Shown: positions 1 through 9,903 of the stretch, one piece after another
How positions within the stretch are numbered: the stretch's first letter is position 1
How the letters are laid out: each line of letters opens with the position of its first letter
Assembly: GCA_031763025.1 (NCBI GenBank)
Contig: JASSKH010000019.1
Coordinates: forward strand, 9,464,250-9,528,249
Reading direction: 5' to 3'
Source of the DNA: Macrocystis pyrifera
Taxonomy: Eukaryota; Sar; Phaeophyceae; Laminariales; Laminariaceae
Length of the DNA stretch: 64,000 nucleotides
Program-made: the position numbers and the translations under genes
The notes under the pieces: model-generated
What the model was told of the DNA's origin: nothing
Database searches by the model: none
The model's input: the letters and a program-made list of their open reading frames with translations, nothing else

Positions 1-189
1 CAACTCCCACACCACCTTCGCAAAACATCCCTCTCCCGTCGAACGCTTGCCCCCACGCTTTCTCCATCTCCCGTGTGAGCCGATCGCGCTCTTGCGCCTA
101 GCCCCCTGTTTTCCTTGAACGCGCTATCGCCCCTTTTTACTGTCGTCTCTATCCCCATTCTGCTGCCCTCGCCTTCACTCCTCCTTGTA

Positions 190-1600
190 CACCATTCGGC
201 TGCCGCCTACCTTCCCGCTTCGTTCTGTGCACGGACCTGTCGTGCACTTCATTCTTTGTTACGTGCGTGGCCTCGCCGTGACCTTACTCTCTCGTCCGGT
301 GCTCGGTCCTCTCGTGCACCTCTCCTTTCCTTTGTCTCTGCATCCGCGCACCAACCCCACTATTTGTACTCAGCCTCGCCGCGCGCCTCCCCCTTGTTTC
401 GTGCGCGGCTCCGCCGTGACCGTTCGCTCCCGTTCCATTCGCCGCCCCGTCGCGCACTTCCCCCCCCCCTTCCACCCCCCACGCCCGTTCTACCTATTCC
501 CCGTGCATGCCACGCCCGTGATCTTGCCTTCCCGATCTGTGCACGCCCCCCCCTCACGCTCTTCTTGGCCTGTTGTGTGCTCGGCCGCGGCGCGCTAACG
601 CCCTCTCGTTTGATTCGCGGCCTCGCCAACCACCTCCCCTCTCATCTCGTATCCGCCTTCGTTGTGAGCTATCTCCCCGGTTCCTCGCTCGGCACCCCTG
701 AACCCCCCCCTTCTCACCTTGCACGCGGCCCCGCAATGGTGCTGCCTTCCAGTTCCGAGCACACCCAACGCACCACTCTCGTTATGTTCCGTTTTGGGTC
801 TCCGCCGTGAGCCTCCGCATCCGACCTGTACACGGACCCGCCTCGAGCTCCTCCTCTCGTTCTTTGTGCGCCCTCTCCGCGCCGCGTCTCCCCTCTTGTT
901 GCATGCACGGCCTCGCCGAGCTTCTCGCCCCTCGTTCCATGAACGCCCCTGCCGCACACCGTCCCTCTTGTCCTTTATGCGGCTCCACCGCGCATCTCTC
1001 ATCTCGTCCCGTGCACGATTTCCCGCGTGCCCCCCCCCTTGTGTTGTGCGCGGCCCCGCTGCGCACGTCCCGTTCCGTTTATTTTGCAGCCTCAAAGCGT
1101 AACCCTCTCCTAGTTTCGTTCGTAGCGCCACCCCGAACCTGTCTGCCCGTTCCGTTCGTGACCCTGTCGCTCACTGAGTTGCTCCATGATGGGGGTTCAA
1201 CTGAAAAGTTTTGGGACTCCACAGTTCAGGAGTTCCGTGCATTACCCGAACACCGACTTCAATAATATCAACTTGCATCCCGATGAATACCCTCATGGCC
1301 CAAGAATACGAAAACATCAATTTTTCAACAATAGTAGCATTACGACGTGTTCGGCTACGGATCACTGTTATTCTGAAAATCGTTTGTACCGGAAATTTGC
1401 TACCTCTCTCGTAGAACGCGCCCACTTCTCGTCTCGTTCCATGTACAAGCTCGTCGCCACTCACATTCTCATCACTCTCGAGCGCCCTTTCCTCTACATC
1501 ACGAGTACCCTCCCACTCTCCCTGCGCGAGCCCGTTACGGCACGCTACCCCCACACCTACTCTTGCACTACCCCTTTGCTACGCGCCGCCTCTCCCCCCC
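190..1600. repeat. Degenerate ~36-bp C/T-rich minisatellite
   Basis: Read by eye, the tract breaks into units of about 34-38 bp. Each starts with a GTGC(A/G)CGGCC-like motif, continues with TCGCCGYGC and ends in a pyrimidine run such as CTCTCGTTCC. Examples begin near 241, 406, 548, 822, 900, 938, 976 and 1045. The array pauses at about 1165 and resumes near 1408-1600. All six frames are largely open here because units are near multiples of three and stop-poor, so the long overlapping ORFs on both strands are a composition effect, not genes. Unit boundaries are approximate. Confidence 0.6.
1165..1405. other. Non-repetitive insert splitting the minisatellite
   Basis: About 240 bp of AT-richer, non-repetitive DNA interrupts the 36-bp array, which resumes afterwards with the same motif. 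The minus strand is open across it and gives a protein-like stretch (residues ELWSPKTFQLNPHH near its 3' end), but no family is recognised. It could be an old insertion or the junction of two arrays. No target duplication or terminal repeat was seen. Confidence 0.4.
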
Positions 1601-4018
1601 CTCGTCCCCACCCCCCCCCTTTTTCGGCTCTACGTGACGGCACTTGAGTTGACGAATCTGATGTACCTGGGCGCCGGCCACTCCGCGACGATCGTCTCGC
1701 AACTGCGCTGGTCTGAACGATGACATCCGACCTGCGCCTGCGCCTTCGTACGTGCTCGTGTGTGTCCCGCCGGCTCCACACATCTGCTGAGGTCGTGTCC
1801 TCATTCACGCCTCCTTGTTAACCACCCCCCCCCCCCATATTCCCCGCCCCAGTCAATCGCTTCTCGTTCGGTTCACCCCCCCTCTTTTCGTCGCGTCGCC
1901 TCTTCTCCTCCCCAAGCTCGATTGAGCGCCCCTCCCTTGCTCCATTATACGGAAAATGCTCTTCATTCTTGAGTAGAAACACCCCCTGCTGAAGATTGTC
2001 GCCCCCCTTCCGCCCCGTTCTCCTGCAGTCTTCCTTTCCCGACGAATGTTTCTCTTCGGTGGTTGCTCTTCGTATATCCTCGCCCTTCGTCTCCTCGGCA
2101 GTTGCTTTCGGTGAACCCCCCCCCCCCCCCCCCTACGCCCCCCCCCCCCCGCCTTACACTCGGACTCGGCCCTGATGTGTAGCGGCGCCAACTGCAATCA
2201 CGTCGCTGTCTCCTTGAAGGTCGGGTCCGGCAACGGCTCTGCCTCCCTGGCTGTCGGCAACGTAGATTCCCTCCGTTCGAGCTTCATGGCAGTCATCCGT
2301 ACTATCACGAGCAATCAACTCCGCATTGAAACGCCTCGTGAACTCCTTTTCGAAGTCTCTGTCTCGTTCTTTCTCTTGCTGGTCACGTAGAAGTGATATA
2401 TTCCCGCCTCCACTGGTTGGAACTGTCCCCCCCACTGCATGCCCACCCGTCAAACGCCTCCTTTCCTATCCGCGTGATCTTGTCCGTTGCAATCGTTGCC
2501 ATGGACACGTTCGCACCCATCAATACCTTTATCGTTTCCAGCATCGATGTGCCGGCGTTCTATCTGCGCTCACCCGACACTCTGTCCTCTCGTACGATGC
2601 CAGCTCGAGGTTGGCGAATGCTCATCAGACAACTCTAGCCGTTTTGGACATGAACAATAGTTCAGGGCACTGGAATAAAAACGCCCGTTCCTTCACGGAT
2701 CTTCACGGCGGTAAGGTGCTATCCGCTCGAATCTCCCCCCGACATGAGCATCCCCGTGTCTGTCAAAAGGGTCCACGATGCTGGTTCAGGGTCCTTGAAA
2801 ATTCTGCAATGTTCCGTGTCGCCATCTACCCCCCCGTATCTACCCCACTGCATAAATCGCTCCCCCCTGCCCCCAAATCTCACCCTGAATGTCTTTTTCC
2901 AGTCATCGCTTCATCGACCTGTCTCTCTTTTCTCCTCCAACTCCCCGCCCTTGTCTGCTCACCGCGCTGTCGATAGTCGACCCCTCATGTCCAGCTTGCA
3001 CTTTTTTCCCACCCAACTTGACTCCCCGTGATCTCCACCTCTCGTCTTATTCGAGTAGCCGTGTTCCTCTGTTGGTTCTGTTTGAAAGCCTCTACCACCT
3101 GCATTCGGTTATCCAGCCGCCCTCTCTGATCCATTCGTGTTCTTTGGTCGAATGTTTCCCGATATCCCTAGGCGTCCGTCTCATACAAACTCCTCGTTGC
3201 TTAGAGGGTCTTCCCAAGTTGCTCGGGGGCTCCCGCTGGTTGTGCTTGTCTTTGTCCCTGTGCCCCGTGCGCTCTGTAGGTGCTCCGGCGAGTTCACTGT
3301 ATGTATCGTGGCCTTGTCCTCCTATATCTAGAGCATGTTATATACTATCTACGTCTCTTTCCACCTCCGGTTCAACCAATCGTTTCTTTTCCACCGCCTT
3401 GCTTCCACCCCTGGTGCTTAGTCCATCGCTCTCACCCGTATTTTTTTTTCGCGCTCTCCTCATCTCGATGGCCTCCAGTGCTGTCCTCCGCCCAATTGCT
3501 TCGATGGCCACTCTCCTCGTCGGGACCGCCGGCCGCTTCACTACCTCCTCTTCCCTTCGTCACCATGACTTTGGTCTCCTTTGCCAACTATTATACCCTC
3601 GCTAGCCACCGCTTCCTCCACCTCCGCTCTCAACCTTCGCATCTTCCATTTCCCTCTCCTGTTTACGTAGCGCGTCTTCGTTCTGGTTGGACGTGCATTT
3701 GGCGAAGATTACGATCAATGACAACAATTGCCGTATAGCTGCTCCCCTATCTACCGGCCCGTCGATGCTCTACTCTACTGCTGTTGATGCTGATGCCGTC
3801 GCTGCTGCTGGCGCCACTGCTGTACCGATGCCTCTGGGCACGTCTGCCCTGATTGTACGTGAAGCTGTGATCTTCCTATGAGATCCCAGTATTAAGAATT
3901 TCCCCACTGCAACCACACCCCCCGCTGCCCAGGATGTTTCTTCATTTTCTTTCCGATTCGCTAAACCCCAGACTTCTTTAAGAGATTGTAGTACGTTTGG
4001 ATCATATCCAGCACCCAT
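1557..4018 (-). pseudogene. Decayed low-complexity coding region, family unknown
   Basis: Several minus-strand stretches read like protein but are split by stops and frame changes. At 4018-3770 an 82-residue ORF opens with MGAGYDPNVLQSLKEVWG. After one stop it continues in the same frame to about 3605, ending in a Lys/Glu-rich segment (NEDALRKQEREMEDAK) and a Gly-rich tail. A second readable piece lies at about 2566-2395 (MLETIKVLMGANVSMATIAT...) and passes by frame change into the charged ORF at 2453-2154 (RDQQEKERDRDFEKEF). A basic, Arg-rich piece sits at 3541-3338. The pattern of charged helices with Gly/Pro-rich spacers recalls Gag-like proteins, but no zinc knuckle or protease motif was found, so the assignment is open. 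Poly-C runs at about 2117-2155 and 1821-1836 add to the decay. Confidence 0.25.
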
Positions 4019-4779
4019 GGCCGCCTATGTCTCCATCCTGGCCCTGGGCTTGCTCAGCACCACTCACGCGCAACATTGACGCAGGCCAAGGAGAGGAGAT
4101 CGACGGTATTTGGACAGGAACGCCATAATTCACAGGTGGACGCACGCGTTCGAATCATGGCGCCATGGTGACCATCGCGCTCAAGAAACCAAACTTAGAG
4201 TCCATAACGAAGAGCACAAAGCTTCTACATGTAGTAGTTACCGAGCTTCTGCCCCAACGCCATCGTCGCCGTCTTCCTCGTCACGCGCTGCGCCTACACT
4301 GCTACGGCAGCATGTGGACGCCCAGCGCCAGCAACTTATCGGTGGGTACGCAAAAAGGGAGCTGTCGCATCAGAGTAAGCCATTGATATGCCGGGGTTGG
4401 GCAGAGCTTACTAAAGTATGTATGTCGCTATCTTGTCTGGCTTCGGACTGATATTCGTCCCTTGCACTGTGTCTGAGCTCACACAAATTATTTGCTAATA
4501 TGTTGTCGAAGCCCAGCAAAAGTGGCCATTGCGCAGGCTGAGTGCGAGATGTGCCTTGTTGTCTGGTGTATGCATGCGCCCAACGTCGATATCATTTTTG
4601 ATCACCTTCTTGTACTATGGTATTGTTTACTGGATTCTATGATTAGTATATATACTATGAATAGTAGCAGTTCCCAATATCCATGGACTTCAAATATGTC
4701 GAGGACGCCACTTCAATGTCACCAAAGTATGCCTCACGGGGCTGAACAATGTAGCAATTTGGTGAGTGGTTTACTATCA

Positions 4780-5385
4780 GATCCCCACCGGGTCCCGTGG
4801 ATAACAGCGGGATCCCACGAGCATTTTTTTTCAACCGCGAAACCGTGGGTCACGGTGGGTTCCAGTGGGAATCAACCTCGGTGCCCGGATCGTAATTCCC
4901 GCGGGTACCTGTTCAATACTACAGACGACCCGTGGGGATTGCCGTCAGAATCGATATTGCCCGTTCCCGTGGGAATCACAGCGGGTGCTCCTGGGATACA
5001 ACAGAAGACCATCTGTTTCCAAGAGGTGTTTCGACGTATCCGTGGTTACCCGTGGGAATTCTCGTGGGTGGTCGTCGCATACAGCGCATGTCCGTGGGCG
5101 CCCGTGGGTGTTCCTGCGAAAACAAGGACCTTGGGGATTGTACAGGATTGCCGTGGGTTCGCATTGGTACAAGTTTGTCTCGTGGGCCCCCATGGAAAGT
5201 CTTGCCGGACAGCATCGGAATTGAAGATTGTTCCCGTGGGCTCGTTTGGGCTCCCACTTTCTTGGGCGGACGGTATACGCTGAATGAGCCCGCTATGGTC
5301 TCCGGTGATGCGCAAATGTGTTGGATACGTACAACGTTGGACGCCCACAGGACCTCCCGAAAGAAATTTCGTGGGAACTCGCTTC
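4780..5385. repeat. Cluster of TTCCCGTGGGAA-like palindromes
   Basis: At least ten variants of one short near-palindrome, (TT)CCCGTGGG(AA), occur every 20-60 bp. They sit near 4793, 4849, 4889, 4926, 4962, 5047, 5100, 5150, 5183, 5231 and 5368, and some are doubled. The motif is almost absent from flanking DNA. The overlapping long ORFs in this tract are open because the motif lacks stops and are not supported as genes. The architecture resembles the CCATGGCA tract at 16.2 kb and the TTCCATTTGGAAGT tract at 38.4 kb. Confidence 0.55.
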
Positions 5386-5399
5386 ATCTGTCGCTCTAT

Positions 5400-7370
5400 C
5401 ATACCCTCAGCACCATACGTCTGGTGCACCCGCGCACTACGTGTTTGGTGAGGGATCGTGCACCAATCAGGACACCAGATAAGTTCTCCATTTATCCTCG
5501 GCCGTTGTGGTATACCTCACTTTCTAACGGCGCCCTTCTCGCGAGAGTGTCAGCCTTCGAACGGACGTAATCTAGCGCCATATGTACAAAGCTTATATTC
5601 GTCTCTACCCTTAGAATTTACTTTCTATTTGATAACCACCTTAATACCGCGTTCCGCCAAAAGGCCACACTTCTTCATCTCTGCCAACGATGACTAGTGT
5701 TGATTGAGTTTCATGTGGTGTGGCCTACAGTTCCCTTCGTCTCTCCTCTGTCGGTACGATTGACACCGCCCTTGAAATACCTTCATCGTGAACGATACTA
5801 GGTATGCGCCACCTACGTCCTTTATACTAGACTCCAAAGAACTAAAAACATTTGAAACCCCCGGACAACTCTGCAAGGCGTCTTCGTTGTGGCCTACCTG
5901 GGAAAGTCTCTCTTTATCCTAACGCGAGTGTGCCTATATTTGTACGTGCCCACGACGACTGTTCCAACTTGAGACCTCGCCCTCATGCGTGAATATCCCG
6001 TATAGTATGTTCTCCTTGTGTTGGCATGAAACAGGATTGAAGGCGACGTCTCACTGAAGGACATAATGTTGAAGTACCCACTGATAGTTTCCCGGTGGTT
6101 CGTTGAGCCCGAATCGACATGGAACTCGCCCAGCAATGTCTCCGGATTGCGGCATTTATCACGTTTCCTGTTCGGGGAAATCGGGATGCTGCTACAACCT
6201 TCTTCACTCACTACCTTCCGCCTACTACAATGCATTGCGTGAAAACGTCGGATGAGATAAACCCTCCATGGTCTCACGGTCCACCAAGGTCAACACGATG
6301 GTCCTATCGTTCGGACCTACATCCGTGTTCAGCTCTCTACATATCGCGCTGCCCGCTCAGGTGTTGGCTTGTCGTTGGAGTTTTCATCGGCAGGGCTACT
6401 ACTGTAAACTCTGGCGTGCCAACGACAGTAGTTTAGACACACCTCAACCTCGGCAACATGCTCACCTAAAAATTCCAGTCGTTATACGAGTATGAACAGC
6501 TTCTCGTACCACGCACCTGCTAAATACATTTTTCCGAGGCTCAACGTTCCATAGCGATTGCACGATATGACAAGCTACTCGCAGGCCTTGCAACCGCGGT
6601 GAATCACAAGTAACTCAAGTTCCGTAGTATTCATCCACTATCCCAATCCGCCGACATGCGCGAACCCCGAGACGCCTCGTTCTTCGAGCTCTGCCTGGGA
6701 GTAAAGGAGTCAGGAGCTTGTCCGTAACCAGAGTGCATTTGAGACAGGACGTGCAGATAGCTGAACGCACCTGCAAGTCGGATCAAAAGGATCATGACAT
6801 TGGTGCTAGTAGATCATGAGCCCGACACTCCCACGCAAGGCATTGAGGTAGTCGGGAGGGGGGAAGGAAGGTTGTAGCAAAAGCATTATTCCCAAAACAG
6901 CAGCAACAAATGCTGCAATTGGGTATTCAAGTGTTTGTCAATTTCTGTCACGTTGTATGCAGGACCACTCACTTAAACAACAACATCGAATACGTCAGGA
7001 TGACATGCTTCCGTGAGTGGGTATCCAAACCCATATTCCACGTGACCGGCACTTGTAGACTAGGAGCTGTTGCGGCCGATGCTGGCACCATGAATACCAC
7101 GCCGACTGGTATATAGTCGCCGAGTCGTTTACCAAACGAGATGTTTTATCGGGGGCGTTTGCGGTTCACAATATCAGTGCAAATGGTATATTGCAACATA
7201 AGCAGGATGAACCGACAACAACGGGAGATGAAACACCGTTTTTGGTCCTGTATGTTTTTCAGCCACGGGCTTCTTGCAGTATGTCACCTTAAATCATCTC
7301 GCCGTCCTACCCAGTTTGCCTCATGCTCGGAGAATTTGCCGTATGTTCATTCTTATGTTTCTGTAGAAAT
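5400..7370. other. No gene recognised
   Basis: Mixed-composition DNA with only short ORFs in all frames. No transposon termini, tandem repeat or RNA gene was recognised. The 154-codon plus-strand ORF at 7141-7605 has an unremarkable composition and is antisense to a slightly more protein-like minus ORF. Confidence 0.4.
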
Positions 7371-7373
7371 CGT

Positions 7374-7757
7374 TTATTCTTCATTCTTACCACCTGCGAG
7401 ATTTCTGGTTAGATGGCATACGTATGATCTGTTCATTATGTCCAGTACGTTTGGCAAGGCATTGTACTGTCTCGATTCCATACTGATCTCGCAACGAATT
7501 TCATTGAGGAGCGTTGCGTTCGCCCAGGCGTCATCTCGATTTTCAGCGCTCTTGTTGTCGACAGCGGTAATAAGGGTGTTGAAGCCGAACATTGTATTTT
7601 TGTGAAGTTCTCGGCCAAAACGTTCCCTGAAACACCGAGTTCGGCGTTGGAAACCTTCCGAAAAATCTAGAGCTGACAAATCATCGTGTGGGAATGAAAC
7701 GTTAGTTGCGGTACATCCGTTCTGTAGTTCGTGACCGCAGAGCCTTGATTTCCACAA
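7374..7757 (-). CDS. Hypothetical ORF, 127 aa, doubtful
   Basis: A minus-strand ORF of 127 residues contains four N-glycosylation-type sequons (NVS, NKS, NAT, NRS) and three cysteines, as an ectodomain fragment might. No signal peptide, membrane segment or known family is visible. Its first residues overlap what looks like an old LINE 3' end on the plus strand (7718-7805), so the start is unlikely to be original. It may be a decayed exon or chance. Confidence 0.2.
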   Translation of the reverse strand: MWKSRLCGHELQNGCTATNVSFPHDDLSALDFSEGFQRRTRCFRERFGRELHKNTMFGFNTLITAVDNKSAENRDDAWANATLLNEIRCEISMESRQYNALPNVLDIMNRSYVCHLTRNLAGGKNEE

Positions 7758-7805
7758 GGATCAAGAGTCAGCACGGACACTGGATAACACATGCATGGAC
7801 GTCGA
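7718..7805 (+). mobile_element. Old LINE 3'-end fragment
   Basis: The stretch aligns by eye with the 3' terminus of the LINE family seen at 30070-30170. It keeps the order GTAG-TTCGTGACC-GCAGAGC, then GAGTCAGCACGGACACTGG, then TGGACGTCGAT; the young copies read GTAGCTTTGTGACCACAGAAC, GAATCGGCACGGACACTGG, TGGATGTCGAC. It is the most diverged copy in the window. Confidence 0.5.
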
Positions 7806-8707
7806 TTGGGCGTGTTGAAGTTGACGAACTGGTGGTGTCGTCGCGAGGGTTATCTGAAACAATTTGTACGTACGCATGAGAAACAAACAGTTCATTGCCA
7901 AGTTTTGAAAGTGCAACATCCGGACAGTCTCCATAGCCGTAATTAGTAAAACGTTCGGGTCGGTGCTAGTCGCGCTTAGGTCCCTGTTGCGTTCAGCCGT
8001 TCAGGTTCACTCGGCCTATTGAACACTCTGTTTCGTTATAGTCTTGGAGCTTTTGTACCGTTTTTCTGATACACACCGCCAAGAGCTTATATGTTTCACT
8101 GTGCCAAAGCAGGCACTTTTTCCATGTTTGGTTTGGAATGAAGTTCAGAGCCAATTGCCCAAGCGGCCTGAATGCAGTAGTGAAAACAATGGCAGCATAC
8201 CCCCCCCCCCTACCGTAGTCCGCTGTCTGTAAGCAACCGAACTGTTCTGTTCTCCAAGCCGGGATTGAGCGACAACGATGAAGCAGGGAGATGTGGGCTA
8301 CAAAGCTTTAACTAGTAACCGAGGAAACAGTCTGGTACCACGTTCTAGTCCTAGTACGCAAACCCATAGCCAAACTGAATCGACAACCGAAAGTTCTAAG
8401 GGCGATCAACGATGTGCATGCTGCACACTGTCCACCTAAGCCCGCCGATTTAGTACACGATATGTCCACAAACGCCTCAAATCACATCTTAAGACCTTGC
8501 AGTTGTACAAGTGTTCAACTCCACGTTCTGTAGTACATATTTGCGGCGTGCACCACCTCCTCCAACCGCAATTTCGCTTTGTGCATATAAAACCATATAT
8601 GGGGTCCACCCCTACCAGCAACTTGGTTGTCGACGGCGCGAACCGGAACATAGTAAATAGCATATGGCTAGGAACTAGAAAGCGGTGTTCCCTTCTCTAT
8701 TCGGGTT
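7806..8707. other. No gene recognised
   Basis: Unique-looking DNA with a short C-homopolymer near 8201-8210. Only short ORFs, none with recognisable features. Confidence 0.4.
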
Positions 8708-8818
8708 CTATTACGGGGGCCTATAGTTAACAGGACCTATGGCATACATAAAAACCTATATATTTAGGTATTTTTGCTAACAATATTTGGTCCTGTTAAC
8801 TATGGACCCCCGTAATAG
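8708..8818. mobile_element. TA-flanked miniature inverted-repeat element, copy 1
   Basis: A 111-bp unit with near-perfect terminal inverted repeats of about 30 bp. The left end CTATTACGGGGG, followed by ATAGTTAACAGGACC, mirrors the right end GGTCCTGTTAACTATGG then CCCCCGTAATAG. The core is AT-rich. The termini begin and end with TA, consistent with a TA target as used by Tc1/mariner-type transposases, which is an inference. Two further copies lie at 15920 and 17491. No transposase is encoded. Confidence 0.8.
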
Positions 8819-9903
8819 TACAAGTTCTCGCCTAGAGTAACGAAAAACTAACTGACTGACTTTATGGCGAACAATTGAACCCAACTCCAATTGCGTGCGA
8901 AGAGCCTTTTCACAAGACGACGAATGCTGCTGCATTCACTGGCTACGTCACACTACAAGAAACGCATTGAGTGTTTGGCTCCGCATTTACCTGACAGTCT
9001 ACGCTTCTTCGTTTATGTGGTGTTCATGCAAAATGAACAGCACTTTGAACGCGGCACAGATGGCAGCCCCCCCCCCCCCCGCCCTTCTTACGTTGATCGG
9101 TTCTGTCTCGGCCCTTTCAGTGTGAAATTGCGTATAGTCTCCTTCAAGGTCACGCCCTGCCCCTATGCACCTAACCGACGCAATAAAGAAGACGGCCCCT
9201 GCTCTTTCCTGTACCGGCATGGCGAATACGTGGACCGTGAATACACAAAATTTGGAACTATCCCGAAACCGTCCCCAAACGTGAAATTTGGCACCTGAAG
9301 CACACAAAGCCTGTGTGCTTTCACGGCACAGCCACTGGTGGCACCACAGCACGCAAACCATCTGTGCTTTCAAGTCGGATTCACGTGTGGGCTCTGCTAG
9401 TGACATGCCTTGAGTTTGTCCGGGCGCAACATATATCTCATATGCCCCCGCAAAATTAAAATTGGTACCGCACCCGATCGACTCCCACTAGTTGGCGATA
9501 TGTGTCAACACGCAAAGCTTCTGACACCCTTGAAATACGACGATTCATGTCCGCCTCAACACGGCTACATCGGAGGGTTACCGTATGACGCATGCCAACT
9601 CCTGGTGGTACTCCCGAACAAGCGCGTTTGCACCGCACTGATATGTGAACCCTTCGTGTCCCACGCGAATACCAACACCACGAGAAGCAACAAGCTATCC
9701 GAATCTCGCGTAGAATTACAACAACCGGGTGCAATATTTGGTACACCGCGTTGGTTTTGAACCAGTATCCGGCAAAGGAACAACCGCCTGTGCATGTCAG
9801 GCATTGATATACCACCTTCTAAGCAAGGCATACTAGTTACGCGGCTGGAAGGTGTTCGACCTGGTACGCGTAAGGACTGGGGTCAATTCGTTTGGAGCAG
9901 TTG
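8819..9903. other. No gene recognised
   Basis: Non-repetitive DNA with a C-run near 9067-9079. The overlapping ORFs on both strands (for example 8891-9298 plus and 8999-9406 minus) have no recognisable features. The 3' part may include the downstream flank of the membrane-protein pseudogene. Confidence 0.35.

Noticed and set aside
115-1265. Long overlapping ORFs on both strands in the first 1.2 kb
   Set aside because: All are open because of the C/T-rich 36-bp minisatellite; composition is Pro/Ser/Arg on one strand and Arg/Gly on the other.
4017-4079. Plus-strand micro-ORF reading like a signal peptide (MAAYVSILALGLLSTTHAQH)
   Set aside because: It stops after 20 residues, no splice donor follows, and the minus strand has a longer protein-like reading over the same bases. 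Treated as chance.
4492-5570. 263-codon and overlapping ORFs over the CCCGTGGG cluster
   Set aside because: Several frames on both strands are open at once and the peptide repeats follow the DNA palindrome, not protein logic.
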